From Biomphalaria glabrata (lineage: Eukaryota; Mollusca; Gastropoda; Planorbidae): DNA of 64,000 nucleotides. The notes beneath the pieces were generated by a model. It had not been told where the DNA came from. It made no database searches and saw only the letters and a program-made list of their open reading frames with translations. The stretch's first letter is position 1. Each line of letters opens with the position of its first letter. A program made the position numbers and the translations under genes. Shown piece by piece: positions 44,601 through 57,401 of this stretch. The stretch covers positions 7,692,434-7,756,433 of the forward strand of contig NC_074711.1 in the NCBI RefSeq assembly GCF_947242115.1. Direction: 5' to 3'.

Positions 44601-47600
44601 AGTGTAGCCAAAATCAGTCAGTAAATTTGGCAGATTTTAGTCTCTAATTAAGGCTAGATTAACACGTCGATACTAGTAGGACCGTGGTTGTAATATTTAA
44701 AAGTTAGTAGTATATGAAATAAGAGAAGTCCGCGTTCTACTTTAACAAAGATGTATCATTCAATTTTGTTATTTTTTGTTTAGATGACAAAAGGTTTCAA
44801 AGTTTATGCGACAAGGTTGCTAAAATTGATTCAACAATCCTAAAACATTCAAAAAAAAATTAAAAAGCTGGAACAAAAATCATTTGAGCAAGAAACAAAA
44901 ATTGATTCGACATTGGAGCAAGTACAAGAAAACGAAACACAAAATGATTCCAAATTTGAAGAGCTCATTAACGAATTACAAGAAGCCAGCGAGTTTCTAA
45001 CAAATTTACAAAACCAGAATAAAAAGTTGTCTGAGAAAGTACAGGAGAACAATGAACAGATGAGAGAACTGCTCAGTATAACCGAAACTTATGGACATCT
45101 TCCACAAGAACTGGCAAACCAGAAAGAACGCTTGGAGTCTTTCCAACAAGTGAATGAATCTGAATATAAAGGTCTTGTGATCAAAATGGAAGAGTTTATT
45201 CAAGGACATTCAGCCACTAGTAACCAACTGAACACAAACTATGAACATTTGTTAAACTTAGCTGAAGCCAACAAGACGGATCTAAGCCAGTTAAAAACGT
45301 GTATTTCTAATGACGCTCTTTCAAATATCAAAGAAATGTGTACAGATCGTGACGAGCATGTAAAACGTATTGGAAGAAGGCTCAGAGAAACAAGTGACAG
45401 AAACAGAAAGAAAAATGTGAACCTTAACACTAAAATCCAACCCAATACAGAAACAACTTCTCGCTTACAGGTTAAATTCAAATCTTTGCAGAAAAAAGTA
45501 ACTGGCAACTTCAACACTACTAAACTGTTAATCAGACCATTAAAGTCAAGTATCTTAGAAATCGCAGATCAGTTTTCTACCTATAAATCTCATACCCAAG
45601 AGTTAGAATTAATGAAAAGCAAAATGACAACTGCTGAAGGCGAGGTAATTTCTTATGTTTTTTTTTTTTAAATAAGAATAAGCAGAAAAAAAATTATGAC
45701 ACTATGAATTTAAGTATTTAGGATAAAAATGACTTACTTTCTCTCATTATGCAATGCGTTCGGTACTTTGGAAAGCCACGGGTGATCAGGAGCGGCCCTA
45801 TGGGGTGGCAAGGGAGGGCCCCGCGTTCGTAGATTTCCTTGTCACCTTCAGCTTCGCAATCACGATCAGTTCTTATTAACTAACACTTGTTACTTAATAA
45901 TTTTGGAAGCCTTTTCGGCATTTACATGATACTAATTACCACGCAAGCTCTTAACATGATTTTTTTGGTTTCTATACCGTTAAGTTTCGGTCGATTCTAC
46001 GAGGCTATCATTGTTAATCAGTTGGCATCAATAAAAACAAGTAGCGGGAAGCGACCAATTAACATTGTTTATTTCGCAACTAAACGACATTAAATCGGAT
46101 TTCAATAGGAAAACGCATAGTGATTAAGTTTGAACCAGTTGCTGAATTATAGATATTTCTACATCGAGACAGACGGTACGTGCTGGTACGAACTTCGCCG
46201 AATACAAAAGAAACGAAGCTGCGTCAGCCAAGAGAAAGAAAAAGAAATCTGCCCTGTCAGCTAGCCCTAAGAGAGATGAATATAGATGCACGAACTGTGG
46301 CAAACTCTGCCGCTCCAGAATTGGCTTGATCAGTCACTCCAGATTCTGCTCCATCTCAAGACGAAACCAAAGCCAGTGACTCATCTTGGCGCATCCATTG
46401 TCTTCTGAGAGAGGAGGAGTCATATATAAATGAAATAGCCAAAGGTCATTTATATTGTTGTAACATAAATACAACTTTTGAAAAATTGATTTTTTAAATA
46501 AATATTAATATTTCTTGACTTTACAGGGTGAAACGTTCCTAGACCTCACGCGAAATTAAAATTTCCGCGGTATTTAATTTCATATACGTACACTAGTTTT
46601 GGGTACGAAACATATCAGAAGACATCCCCGAACACATTAATCTCATAACTAGAATTTTCACATTCTCTTAATAACCTTTATATGTCAAATGTTTTTGACG
46701 TCACGACCTATCACAGGGCAACGAGCTATTGGTCTACCCAAGGTTGTGACGTCACAGGTCAGTGTTGAGGCCTACCATAACAATTGGCCTCGACTGAACC
46801 AGTGAATGTGCTGTTCGGTTATTGGCACGGCCTATCTGTTTCCTCTTTTGAACATGTCTATGATGGCGCCATGAAGAGATCGAGGAAATGATTCCAAGTA
46901 CATTCATCTCTTTGTTACCATGTAGAAAATGATGCGATTTTCACCCTAGCCATATTCAGAAAGGCGACCAGCACTACCTCGGTCATGGGTGTGAGTGACC
47001 ACAGCCAATCATGATTTAAAAGCAAATTTTTAAGGGAAATAAGATTATGATGATTAATAAGCATGTACTTCGTATCTTCTGTTGTTGTTTTTTTTGGTGG
47101 TGAACATAACTAAAACCTGCTTTTTACCTGCTTTGTTTACCAAATTGCGGACCCTGACGGGCCGGTTCGCCTATAAGTTTGTATGAAAACACATACTCTC
47201 TTGTGATTTAATAATAATGATACAGAATGATCAAAATCCCCATGTGTAGTCTTCTAACAACAATTTATTAATGCAGCCAATGGAAATAATAGGCTGCCAT
47301 GCATTAGAAAAATTGTCATCAGGTACTTCTAAAGACTTGTTTACATAATTAGGTTAAGTTCCACTTTGATTAATTCATTCAACTCTCTTTTCATTCAACT
47401 CTCTTCTCATTCAACTCTCTTCGACCTCCCTCTTGGTCTCTATTCTGTCACCCCACATGAGCAGATTAAATATTGCACTCTATACAGAAGAAATGAAGAT
47501 ATCAAAAGTTTGTGTATAGAAACAATAATCATATATAGTCGTCAATAAAAGAATTTTACTATTTCCAAGTCTCTGATGTCTAATGTAATCAGAAATTAAT

Positions 47601-48391
47601 ATAAAATGGTACCTTATTGATTGTTACCACTCAACCGCCCTCCTCCCAGAAAAAACATGATTTTTTAAAACACGATAGCCAAAGTTAAAAACAGTTATTA
47701 TGCGATTCCGCAGAGTGTTTATTCTCGATAAACTCAATGATAATTTCTCATGCATTTATTTATTTTTACATATATATTTTTTATTTTTTAGATTTTAAAG
47801 TTATCAAATGACCATTCAAAGCTGCTTAATAAAAGTAAGTTTGTAGGCTGTGTTTGATTACTAAATCGATTTAAAACTATTGATAAATGAAATATGCTAC
47901 TAAAACGTTCATTCTACAGCAGTATTAAAATGTAAACACAAATCAAATCTATTTCTAAACGTGATGAATTTGCAGGTCCCAGAGATGTCATGGCAGCCTG
48001 CAGACTACAAATAAACGATTCTAAAGTGATGAATTTTAAGAAAGAAACCATACTTACGTGTTTCAACTCATGTCTTCTCAACATCGGAAACTGTTACAAC
48101 AGAAACACAGGAATATTCACAGCCCCCTGCAACGGATTATATCTGTGTAGTTTAATGCTGGAAAGTGAAAATTTCGTGGCCGAAAAATTTCTGATTTATG
48201 ACCGTAAAAGTGATGTTGAGTCAAAAAGAGGCACAACTCATACAAACAAAACTAATGCCGTAGCCTGTCTTGTTACTGTACTACTCTTGAATCAAGGGGA
48301 CGAAATTTATATCAAACCAGCTAACGATATAGCTAAGATAAAACTAAGCAGCTCTTCATATTTTTTATGCGTTTTATTACAGCAGAACTAG
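41700..48391 (+). CDS. Gene C: coiled-coil/C1q-like family member, one frame disruption in an A-run of exon 4
   Basis: Exons: 41700-41798, 42723-42840, 43065-43154, 44784-45644, 47792-47834, 47976-48391, all GT/AG with the family phases. Exon 1 reads MKTTKQIKAITSQLEVLEEL. Exon 2 has WIDDSDSQHF and LTNETSRCLQRC. Exon 4 has DSKFEELINEL, EASEFLTNLQ. Exon 6 has TILTCFN, TGIFTAPCNGLYLCSL, LNQGDEIYIKP and a terminal SYFLCVLLQ. It is closest to gene A in every exon. Total exon length is 3n+1: a run of adenines near 44850-44859 is one base too long to stay in frame with both sides (gene A has tca-aga-aaa-att there). The undisturbed protein would be about 541 aa. A homopolymer base-call error is likely but a true lesion cannot be excluded. 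Confidence 0.78.
42330..42535. repeat. Minisatellite 'taatacc(t/g)tactcaata' in gene C intron 1
   Basis: A 12-24 bp unit with the words 'taataccttactcaatac' and 'cgtatttaatacc' is repeated over about 200 bp. It is AT-rich and non-coding. Confidence 0.7.
43178..43305 (-). repeat. SINE-B, truncated, gene C intron 3
   Basis: 'gtttccatttcagaacttgcgatctatagggcagatgatgttaaggtcatg', then jumps to 'gagttgggtgga', losing the middle of the unit. Confidence 0.7.
43325..43510 (+). repeat. SINE-B, opposite orientation, gene C intron 3
   Basis: 'tttagggcgcccctgtgtctag...ggtggctggtcgttatgcgggcgacacgacaccctg...atgaccttaacatcatttgccctatagaacgcaaggtctgaaatggaaac' is the reverse complement of the SINE-B body and faces the previous copy. 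Confidence 0.8.
43925..43980 (-). mobile_element. hAT-type terminus (CAGTGGCGGACCCAGG class)
   Basis: 'aggggcgatcgcccctaacgcc...tccctgggtccgccagtgg' ends in CCACTGGCGGACCCAGGGA reversed, a common MITE end. The partner end is not visible. Confidence 0.4.
46165..46440 (+). mobile_element. LINE C-terminus with C2HC-like zinc finger and 3' end, gene C intron 4
   Basis: A frame reads KRNEAASAKRKKKKSALSAS, then RDEYRCTNCGKLCRSRIGLI and SHSRFC before a stop. The finger (C..C...H...C) sits at the end of the ORF and is followed by 'gactcatcttggcgcatccattgtcttctgagag..gaggagtcatatata', the 3' end shared with 9325, 10425 and 12093. Confidence 0.7.
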
Positions 48392-48539
48392 TTTTCAAAA
48401 TTCTCTTTACAATCTTCGAGTAACATTCTGGGCACGAAGATCTCGATAACGTATCCAGTTGATATACATTGTTAAGAAAAGAGTTACTATCTCGGAAAAC
48501 ATTAGTTTGACCGTTATAATTTTTCAAAGTTTTAGAAGA

Positions 48540-48545
48540 AATAAA
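48540..48545 (+). terminator. Candidate polyadenylation signal of gene C
   Basis: AATAAA about 150 nt after the gene C stop. Confidence 0.45.
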
Positions 48546-48549
48546 TTTA

Positions 48550-49260
48550 AATTTGACTAGAGACTAGAGAACTAGAACATATTTATATTGAATGGAATGT
48601 ACGTGTTGGGGTTATTTCCGCATGAATATGTTATTCAGTCAAGAGTTTAACACATTAATGTTCAGGTACATTTTACGCATGATCATCTAGATCTAGAAAT
48701 CTAGTTCATCTAACGACCTATCTTAAGAATATTATAGAGTTTAGTAGATTTATACATTAGCTCAACCAGGATCCCATCTCGGGGAGGGCATGTTAATAAA
48801 ATCATTAATATTAATAGATAAACGTCAAGGCCGACTTACATAACAAACACAAAGTTTATTTAACCATATTAGATAATGAACAATATAAACTTGCAAATCC
48901 GCTAAGGGAACTAGCTCTTATATAACATCACATCACCTATCAACATTCCTCTTTCTATACGACAATAAACATAATACATCTGAACATATATTCTGTAATA
49001 ATATTACATATCTGACACTTAATTTAAACAACAACAAAAAAAAAAAAAAAAAGCTTACAAAGCTGTATCAGTTCGGATCAGCCGTATAATTAAATTAGTA
49101 ATAGCTCTAAACAAAGAACAATAGATCTGTGCGGTTAGAAATGTTTCAATTGTTTCTGTTTAGCGCTATTTCATCCTTTTATATTTGTCAATCACTATGA
49201 TCCTATCACTTATCTGGACCAGTTGGAAAAATGGGGGGGGGGGGGGGTGTAAGAACGGGA
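48550..49260. other. No gene recognised between genes C and the LINE tail
   Basis: AT-rich. Contains a poly-A run near 49033-49050 and a run of about 15 G at 49233-49247. The genes on either side (C plus, D minus) converge here. Confidence 0.4.
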
Positions 49261-49264
49261 TATC

Positions 49265-49930
49265 TTCTTATCTTATATATTACAGACGTTACTTCAAAAA
49301 AAAAATATAATTACGTCCTATGCATTTCATGTGTCAATCTTGTCTTGCATGCCAAGTCGTTGGTTTTTCTGGCTGATTCAGGCAACCCATTCCATTCTTT
49401 AATGGCACTAAGAGAGAAGAAGCACCTGTACGAATTTGTATGGAAGAATAAATGTGACTCTATCTTTGTGTCTTTCTGAGTATTTTATTAGATTTTGTTT
49501 TTCTATTTGTAAATAATGGTTTTCGGTTTTATGTATTATAGCTGCTTTACTATTTATTCTTCTGTCCTGAAGTGTCTATATGTTTATTTATTTTACTAAT
49601 AGTGTTACTCTAATCAAATTGAAATATTCGTTTGTTATTAATCTCACTGCTCTACTTTGTATTTGTTCTAGTTTCTTTATGTTCTCTAAAGTTGAGGGAT
49701 CCCAAACAAAGGATGCCCATTATAATATTGGCCTGAATATAGTTAAATAGCATTTTAATTTTATGTTTTTGTTTGATTTTCAAAAGTTTCTTTAAATATA
49801 CCCTAATGTTTTGCTTGATTTTTAAATAATCTCATCAATATGGGGATTCCATAAAAACATTTCTTTTATTATTACACCTATATATTTTGAGATATCTGGG
49901 TGAATTGTTCCGTAATCTGTTGTTTTTCTT
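49265..49930 (-). mobile_element. LINE tail, longest copy of the jockey-like family
   Basis: Reading minus: DYGTIHPDISKYIGVIIKEM, LWNPHID, then SFVWDPSTLENIKKLEQIQS, VRLITNEYFN, and a terminal block matching YSERHKD..TF and FVQ. The order 'YLGV..SWNPHI..I', 'VWDP.T..NI..LE..Q...R' and 'L.ERR' is typical of jockey-like LINE polymerases. Stops break the frame. Confidence 0.8.
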
Positions 49931-50388
49931 TTAAAGCATTTTAACAAGGGGTGCGATCTTCATTCAAACTCATGACTTACGCCTCCTCAAGCTCACATAC
50001 GAACCACTCTGCTAATGAGCTATTCACCTTATTCACCATTATATATATTATATATGCAATATATTTCCCTTGTTCGAGATACCAAACAAAATAACTAATA
50101 ATACAATTAACAAGAAAAACGTTTATAATATTTTAAGAAAAAAATTATAATGGTAAAAATATAATGTTCCCAGTGTGACAACGAGTTAGTAATTCTTTTC
50201 CCGCCGATACACATCAACTGTGAAATCTCTATGAAAATCGCTAGAGTCGTTTTCGAGACTCTTGTCCAGATTTTTCTTACCAGAAAGTTCCAGGTTCCAT
50301 GAAGGTATAAGTAGAATAGACGTATTGTTAAAAGTTTCCCAAAAAAAAAATATGCCGTAATTAAAATCTATTAAATAAAGTTTCAATC

Positions 50389-53300
50389 TTAAAAAGTCTT
50401 TAGTAACGCGCATGAGAAATATGATTGAACGCAGACATTTACTTTGAAATAATTTTCAAATGGTCTAATGTATATCTCATCATCTTTGCATAACGTTAAA
50501 GCGAAAACTACAGTCGTACTGTCATTAATTTTCTTCAAGTAAGTAAAGCAGAGTTCCTCTTCATTCTTAGATTTCACAAAAATTTTGAATTCCATCTCTT
50601 CGTGGCTATCAATGTCCAACATCAAGCTAAACAAATACAAGCCACTGCATGGCACTGTAAATGTTCCAGTGACTACATTAAAATGGTTTCCGTCATTGCC
50701 AGCGTCAAAGCAGGTAAAATTCCTTTCAGCTCTTAAATTCAGAGTACGTTCATTGGCGACGAATACATAAAAGCTGACATGCTGATCTGTTTAATAAAAA
50801 AACATAAAATTAGATGAATTTTGCGAAAATTACAGTCTAACAAGTAAACGTCATAAAAACTAAATTTATTATCTTCCTAACTGGCAACACAGTAAAAACT
50901 CTAGATATAGTTATCCTTAAATTTAACTTGGCTTGAGTTTTTTTTTTATTAGGACAGGTAATAAGCGGGTATTCTGCCACTCGACTCAAATGTTTTTTTC
51001 GTATTTAGTTAGAATAATTAAATAAATAGATGCACCTAAACATTGTACCGCACCGTCTTATGTAGAAATTGTTAGCTAGACTTTTTATAGAAGACATTGA
51101 TTATGGAGAGCTCACCGACTGACGTATGCGGGGTTACGCTTGCCCTAAGCCGTCATGACGCAGCCTGTTTTGGTGCGAACAGTTATAGCGCGAGCCGTTT
51201 CAACTCGGTTGCTTTTTGCGCGATAGTTATCTGACGCTAAATTATCAAACATATAACTTTTAAAACATTGGAGGGTTTTTTTGTTCACTAAATATTTTTT
51301 AATGAATAATTTTAACTAGTTCAAGAACGTATGTTGTGAACTCCGGATCACAGCCTTGTCGTGTGAAATGTAATCGGGACATGTCTTATCGATAACTTCA
51401 CACCCTACCAGCCATAGTCCCCCGCAATCCTGTGGGAGGTTTGTCTAAGACAGAGGTTTTCAAACTTTTTTACCAGAGGACCTCTTTAAAAAAAAAAGAA
51501 AAAGCTACATAATATATAAATTAGGTCGTCAATAAAAATAGTATGTAATCGACAAAAAAAAATGAGATAAAATGGCTTTTAGCGAAGAAGTTAATTTAAT
51601 TGTGTACAATTTTCATATTTCTGCGGACCCCTTAAGTACGCCGCACGAACCTCTGGGAGTCCTTGGACCATAGCTTAAGAGCCACTGATCTAAGATGTAG
51701 TCATCCTAAATTTTAAGGGAACACTCGAAACAAGTAAAAATGCCAACTATGATAGGTCAAATTCCTACCAAAGACAATGATATCGACATGCTTACCCCTT
51801 GCCCATAAATTATAGATGAGGTGTGAGAAACGCACAGCATGATATTCATCGGTTGCTTTTTTTTTTTTGGTTAATCCGAGGTACTATAAATTAAATAACT
51901 CATTTTATGTGAAAAAAAAAAAAAAGCTCAAATCCTGGTGAAGACTAGAAGTCTTTGATATTCGTGATCTTTACGGCTCCTCTGAGTCCACCTAACTCTA
52001 ATGAGTACCTGACAATAGTTGGGGAAAAGTAAAGGCGGTTTGTCATTGTGCAGGGCATGTGTGACACCCTCGTTAACCGTGGGCCAAGAAACAGGTGAGC
52101 TTTACAACTTCCGTAATTCTCCTCCGAAAGAGGACGTTTACCATTTTTAAATTACTTACTCATTTCAGCAATGGCTTCTGAGAGTTTATTAATCTGAAAT
52201 GAAACAAAACAATGTTCATCTTGACTAAGATAGAAACCATAAAGTTAAGCAGTATAAATAATCTTTGAGCAAGCGGAATATTTACAAATAAAAATAAAAA
52301 AAAAACTTATATAGCGTGAAGGGAGCACAGTGTTCAATTCTCTTCTCTTATCTTATACAATACAGACGTTGCTTCAAAAAAGAGGAAAATTACGTCTTAC
52401 GCGTCATGCATCTAGTCATGCATGTTAACCAAAGAGTTAAATTCTGCCAAGTCACTGGTTTTCCTGGCTAGCTCAGGCAACCCATTCCATGCTCTAATAG
52501 CACTAGGGAAGAAGGAGCTATTGTACAAATTTGTCCTAGCATATGGAACGAGGAATGTGCCTTTATCTTTGCGTCTTTCTGAGTATTTTATTAAATTTGT
52601 TTTTATAATTGATGATTATGGTTCAGTGTTTTATGTATAATTGCTACTTTACTTTTGAGCCTTCTGTCCTGAAGGCTTTCTAAATTTAGTGATTTTACTA
52701 AAGGTGTTACTCTAGTCAAATGTGAATATTCGTTAGTTATGAATCTCACTGCTCTATTTTTTTTACTAACTTTTTATTTTATATTTAAACTAGCTTATTT
52801 GATTTTATTTTAAAGGAAATTGAATTGTCTGCAAAATTGTAATAAATAAAATAAATTATTTGAGAAAATATTTATTTTAATAAGGTTAATTGAGAACGGA
52901 AAAACACAAATTCATTTAAAAATCGATATGCTGAAAGATAAACCCTACCGTATAGAATTAAACCCATAAATATTGGAAAATCATTATCCAAAACACTAAA
53001 AAAATGCACTTTAATTTGTGTGCACGTAATCAAACTTATTTCTGAAAAAAGACTCTTTCTTGTTGGTCCTTACAAGTCATGAAGATGAAATTGAATTTCA
53101 GACTTGTATTAGATGACCATGTATGAGTCATGTAAATAGATTGGATTTAAGTTTATAGTTATAAGAAAGAATAAGAGATCTACTAGTGAATTGTTCTTGA
53201 GACGTTACAGAAAACAAAATGATCTGCGAGAATGGACCAACGAGAAAGGAGACAATAAAAACTTATAGTTAAATGCAGTTTGCGTGGCGAGATGTTGTGC

Positions 53301-56300
53301 TAAGTGTGTCAAGATGTTGAACTACGTGCGGTGAGATGTATGTGAGTTGTGTGTGTGTTATTGTCAAACAAGAGTTTGACGTTTCTTCTCTTACAAATGA
53401 AATATAAGTATTTTCTGCTTGTTCTGTGTTGTAAGGTGGGGAGTGTCTATTGTAGACAAGAGTTTGACGTTTCTTCTCTTACAAATGAAATATAAGTATT
53501 TTCTGCTTGTATTTTCTATTGTAAACAAGAGTTTGACGTTTCTTCTCTTACAAATGAAATATAAGTATTTTCTGCTTGTTCTGTGTTGTAAGGTGGGGAG
53601 TGTCTATTGTAGAAAACAGACATTTGTTCTTAAGTTTATTATTAACTTATAAACATTATGTATTTCTATTGCTGTTGTTGTTTTTTTGGTTCATGTTTAT
53701 AGACAAAGTTATTAATTAATTGCATCTGATCCAAACATACCTTTTCGTCATAGCCTTTATCTACTATATCTTTCTCATCCATAGACGTTTTCAATGTTGT
53801 GGCTGATACTGAACTACCAGTTACTTCTTTTCCAGAAGGAATAAAACACATATTTTCAATACTGGAGATCTTCTGTAATTCTGGTGCTTGGCATACCAAT
53901 GAACTAAATTCCTCGTGATCTAAAAAGTCATCTTTATTTTTAGTATAATCTATCTGGCTTGTAGTATTGTCTTCCCAATGCTTGCAATTTTCTGTCGTAA
54001 TTTGAGTAGACTTTCCTTGACTATTTAACATATTCTTTTCCTCCAAAGAGATGCACAAGTCAGATATTATCTTACCATTTTCATTCACTTGACTCGATAA
54101 TGTATCATAAAGAGATTTTATATTGCTTAAGCTTTCAGTGTTTTTCGAGATTTCTAATTTCAGTTCATGAAATTCAACAAGCGTATTCGGTTCATGACTA
54201 CCAGTTAAGACCCTTTCATTTATTTGTTGAGACAATGATTCAGTTTCTTTTTGTAGATGAGACATAAAACTGCTGGCAGCGTGAAGCTCTTCTATTATTT
54301 TTTCATATTTCTTGGCGTTTGAGTTCTCAGTTTCCTCTTGTGCCTTTGAAATACTTTCCTTTGTGTTTCTTTCATGTTCTTTAAACTTTTGATTCAAAGA
54401 TTTCATTCTTTTTAGATTTTCTGTAAGCGAAGTTTCCATGCTCTCAATCCTAAGCAACAGCTTAATTAATTTTTGGTCATCTGCAATAAAAAAAAATTTA
54501 TTGTGTATATAATTTGATTAATACCTAATATCATGAGTTAAACATTTAATGGACTAGTGTGTAGACATAAAATTGTTGTTTTTTTTAACAAATAGTATAC
54601 GTTTAATAAACAAAACTTTGCTGAACTTGTGTATTTTCACGATTTTATCTCCTCCTTGTTTGTATTTCTATTGTTAAATTCAATTTACATTTTCTGAGAA
54701 TTTAAATACAGTAATAGACAAAAACCAGTAAGTGATATGGAGAAAGGTTAGGCGTTACATAGATACTTTAAAAAAACGTAAGAAAATACAGAATGGACGA
54801 GATTTTGAAATAAAGAAATAGACTGTAAAAGATTTTATATTGAAATATGATTGTTGTCAACTAAGTGTAGCTGACTGGTCGTGCGGTATGGGCGCTGGAC
54901 AGTCGTTCGGAATTCTCGATGGTCACGGGTTCAAACCCTGCCCACCGCCATCCCCGTTGTCCTGCGTGTGGTTTGAACTACACGCGAAAGAGATCTGTAA
55001 TTTGATTGTATAGTGTTAAAAATTTAAGAGTTATCCTTCTTTTTGTTTTGCTTTATTGTGTACACCAGAAGCCATATATTTGCATCTCCAATATAAATAA
55101 CTACAACTCCACAAATCCTTTAACTTTATATACATTTTTTATTTGAGATACAGTGATTTTCTATTCAGTTTTGTTCAATAATTGATATTCAATAAATCGA
55201 TAAAACTTTTAGAATGTGGGGTTAAGTTTGGGATAATGAAGATTTACTGGGTGGCTGCCTGGTCGTGCGGTATAGGCGCTGGACTGTCATTCGGAATTCA
55301 TAATGGTCATGGGTTCATATCCTGCCAACTGCCAGCCCTCGTAGTCGTAAGGGAGGTTTCGACTAGAGGTAAATTATCTTCAACTTTAATGGAAATACAT
55401 CGAACATTTTACAAACATTTACAAAAAAAATATCCCCATAAAAAATTATTATATTTTGTCATTTCATTTTCTTCAAGAGATATTCTGTTTTACAAGACGC
55501 TTTAAATTAATGTAAAATAAAAACATAAAAATTATATAATTAAAAAAACCTTGAGAAGTAAAATCAGGAACTGTTACTGGAGTATTTTCTTTCACATTTG
55601 GTACGGTCATGCCAGCTGATTGACAGGCGTCTTCACTTCCATCTTTGTAAAACAAATATATTTCAACTAATATAGACGAAACTTTCAAAATAGAGAAAAC
55701 TAAATCTTTTCTAAATAATTATAAGAGATTTTTAAAAATCCTTTAAAATACTTTTTGAACCAAAATAATTTAAAACTAAAACTTTTTATCCACCGGGATT
55801 TTACTCAGAATGTGAAAGTAAAATCGTAGTTAAAAAAAATATTTAAAAAATTCTATGAAATAACTTAGCTGGACTTATACTTTAATATGTTTTATACATT
55901 AAACTACATATTAAAAATGATAATATACATCTTCAAACAATTCTGAGCTTTCTTTTCTTTCAACCGAAGCCAAGTAAATAATAACTGTCATTGTTATGGG
56001 TTCTGTTATATCGATATTGATCAAATCGTGTCTTGTCAATACATTTTTAATAAACCCTCAAAGTTAGCCACTTTTCTAGATTTCATTCTATGTCAATCAT
56101 AAAACATATAATTTCATTTGTAATTAATTTTTTTTTGTAAATGTTAAAAGAAAAACAAATTAAATAAAAATTTATCTCTCAATGAAAAACTTAGAAATCC
56201 ATTAATCACATTGTAGTTTGTTTTGTATAGCATTCTCTTTAGCTTTAACTATGCAGATAAACTGTTTAGTAAAGATATACGATCTTGAATGAAAAGCATC

Positions 56301-57401
56301 TTCTATTTGTTATACTGCAAAACTCTAAAAAAAAAAAAAAAAATCTTTCGAAATCCCACTACATCAAATTTCTACACTTACTTGAAATAGACGAACATTT
56401 GCTAATGCATTCCGCTGTTTGAATGGCCAGAAACTGATAAATGTCAGTGAATGTTTGGTTGTCTGATTCTCCTATCCATGATTCTCCTACTTTGATGACC
56501 TGAAATTCGACCAGTGTTTCGATGTTACTAACTTATCGTATACAATAATAATAAAAAGAATTGCAATAGCTCTGCTGTATTAAAAATACAATGTATTCAA
56601 ATCTTAAAGAAAAAAACATACATATTTGTTTTCTGGATAGTTTGACCCGAACCTTACCCCAGAGAATTTAAATGCCAAAGGTGGTTTTAAAGAGCAGTCC
56701 GGGATCGCTGTTTGTTTGTGGACATTTGAAAATTGAATGGATTGCCCAAATCAGCCCTGAGAACCAACGAATAAGCAGAAACAAAGCCACTGACTTTGCA
56801 AGACTGAATCGACTATCTTGAGAAGAAGGCGTGCTCCATATTGCTTGCCTTCTTTTTTTTTTTGGAACGTAACAAAACGTTAGACCCACCTCCCTACTTT
56901 GTAACAAATCGTAACAAATGTGTATACTCAGCCTCCCCCGTTCCATACTTTGATGAAGGAACACTTGCATTAATTTTTCCTAGTGCATATCTCAGGTTTT
57001 AACATTTGCATTAGAACGCCTAATACTATGCTAATACTAATCATGGTATTTAATTGTTCTGTGCGTCCATGATGTCTGTATATCAAGTAAACTATTTGGG
57101 GCATTAGCATATTTTAATGACTTTAAGAAATATATGGTGTATTTATTTTTCTGTACAAGCATTATAACAAAGTCACATAGCTTTTAATTTTCTTAAACGA
57201 ATTGTTTAATACTGCCTTCCAAGTTTTGTTCTTATTAAAAAACACACCTACATAGAATAAAAGTGTTGTTTTTTTTTTTGTATTTTTTAAACATTATCTT
57301 ACATGTACTATGTTCCCGAGAAGACCCTCAATCTGGACTTTAAAGTCTTCTAGAACTTCTAACTGTCCTCTTACTGCTTTCACTTGTTTAGCAGGTCTCA
57401 T
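50389..57401 (-). CDS. Gene D: coiled-coil protein with C-terminal C1q-like domain (493 aa, six coding exons)
   Basis: Exons in transcription order: 57401-57303, 56499-56382, 55642-55550, 54480-53741, 52193-52160, 50786-50389. Junctions are GT/AG and the phases 0,1,1,0,1 equal those of genes A-C. The spliced frame is open throughout. Residues 1-33: MRPAKQVKAVRGQLEVLEDF. Residues 34-72: WIGESDNQTF and AECISKC. Residues 73-103: a linker with NTPVTVPDF. Residues ~103-350: coiled coil (KKYEKIIEEL, HAASSFMSHLQ). Residues ~361-493: C1q-like (NFTCFDA, VVTGTFTVPCSGLYLFSLML, DDEIYIRP, SYFSCALLK). The exon 3 donor (CAAG|GTTTTT) is weak. No signal peptide is seen. Its orientation is opposite to A-C, and exon 1 lies in a large inverted duplication. 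It is an intact, probably functional, more divergent member. Confidence 0.85.
51370..51760 (+). repeat. SINE-A remnant split by a hAT MITE, gene D intron 5
   Basis: 'cacaccctaccagccatagtcccccgcaatcctgtgggaggtttg' is interrupted and resumes as 'ctaagatgtagtcatcctaaattttaagggaacactcgaaacaagtaaaa', matching the SINE-A body and tail. Confidence 0.65.
51451..51687. mobile_element. hAT-type MITE with 8-bp target duplication
   Basis: The ends CAGAGGTTTTCAAACTTTTTTACC and GGACCATAGCTTAAGAGCCACTG are inverted repeats. The flanks gtctaaga and atctaaga agree at 7 of 8 positions. Confidence 0.7.
51930..52110 (+). repeat. SINE-B fragment, gene D intron 5
   Basis: 'ctcaaatcctggtgaagac', 'ctcctctgagtccacctaactctaatgagtacctgac...ggaaaagtaaaggcggtttgtcattgtgc' is SINE-B in plus orientation lacking its head. 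Confidence 0.75.
52347..52760 (-). mobile_element. LINE tail (jockey-like), gene D intron 4
   Basis: It is highly similar to 31041-31635 without the SINE, so it shows the uninterrupted site. It encodes, on the minus strand, the last part of the LINE polymerase and the 3' end. Confidence 0.75.
53367..53612. repeat. ~85-bp direct repeat, three copies, gene D intron 4
   Basis: 'caagagtttgacgtttcttctcttacaaatgaaatataag' followed by 'tattttctgcttgt' recurs three times. Copies 1 and 3 share the extension 'tctgtgttgtaaggtggggagtgtctattgtag'. Near-identical copies indicate recent expansion. Confidence 0.85.
54880..54975 (+). repeat. SINE-A, 3'-truncated, gene D intron 3
   Basis: 'actggtcgtgcggtatgggcgctggacagtcgttcggaattctcgatggtcacgggttcaaaccctgccc..cgccatcccc' carries both boxes. 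Confidence 0.75.
55250..55425 (+). repeat. SINE-A, full length, diverged, gene D intron 3
   Basis: 'ggctgcctggtcgtgcggtataggcgctggactgtcattcgg...gggttcatatcctgcc...gaggtttcgactagaggtaaattatcttcaactttaatgg'. Confidence 0.8.
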
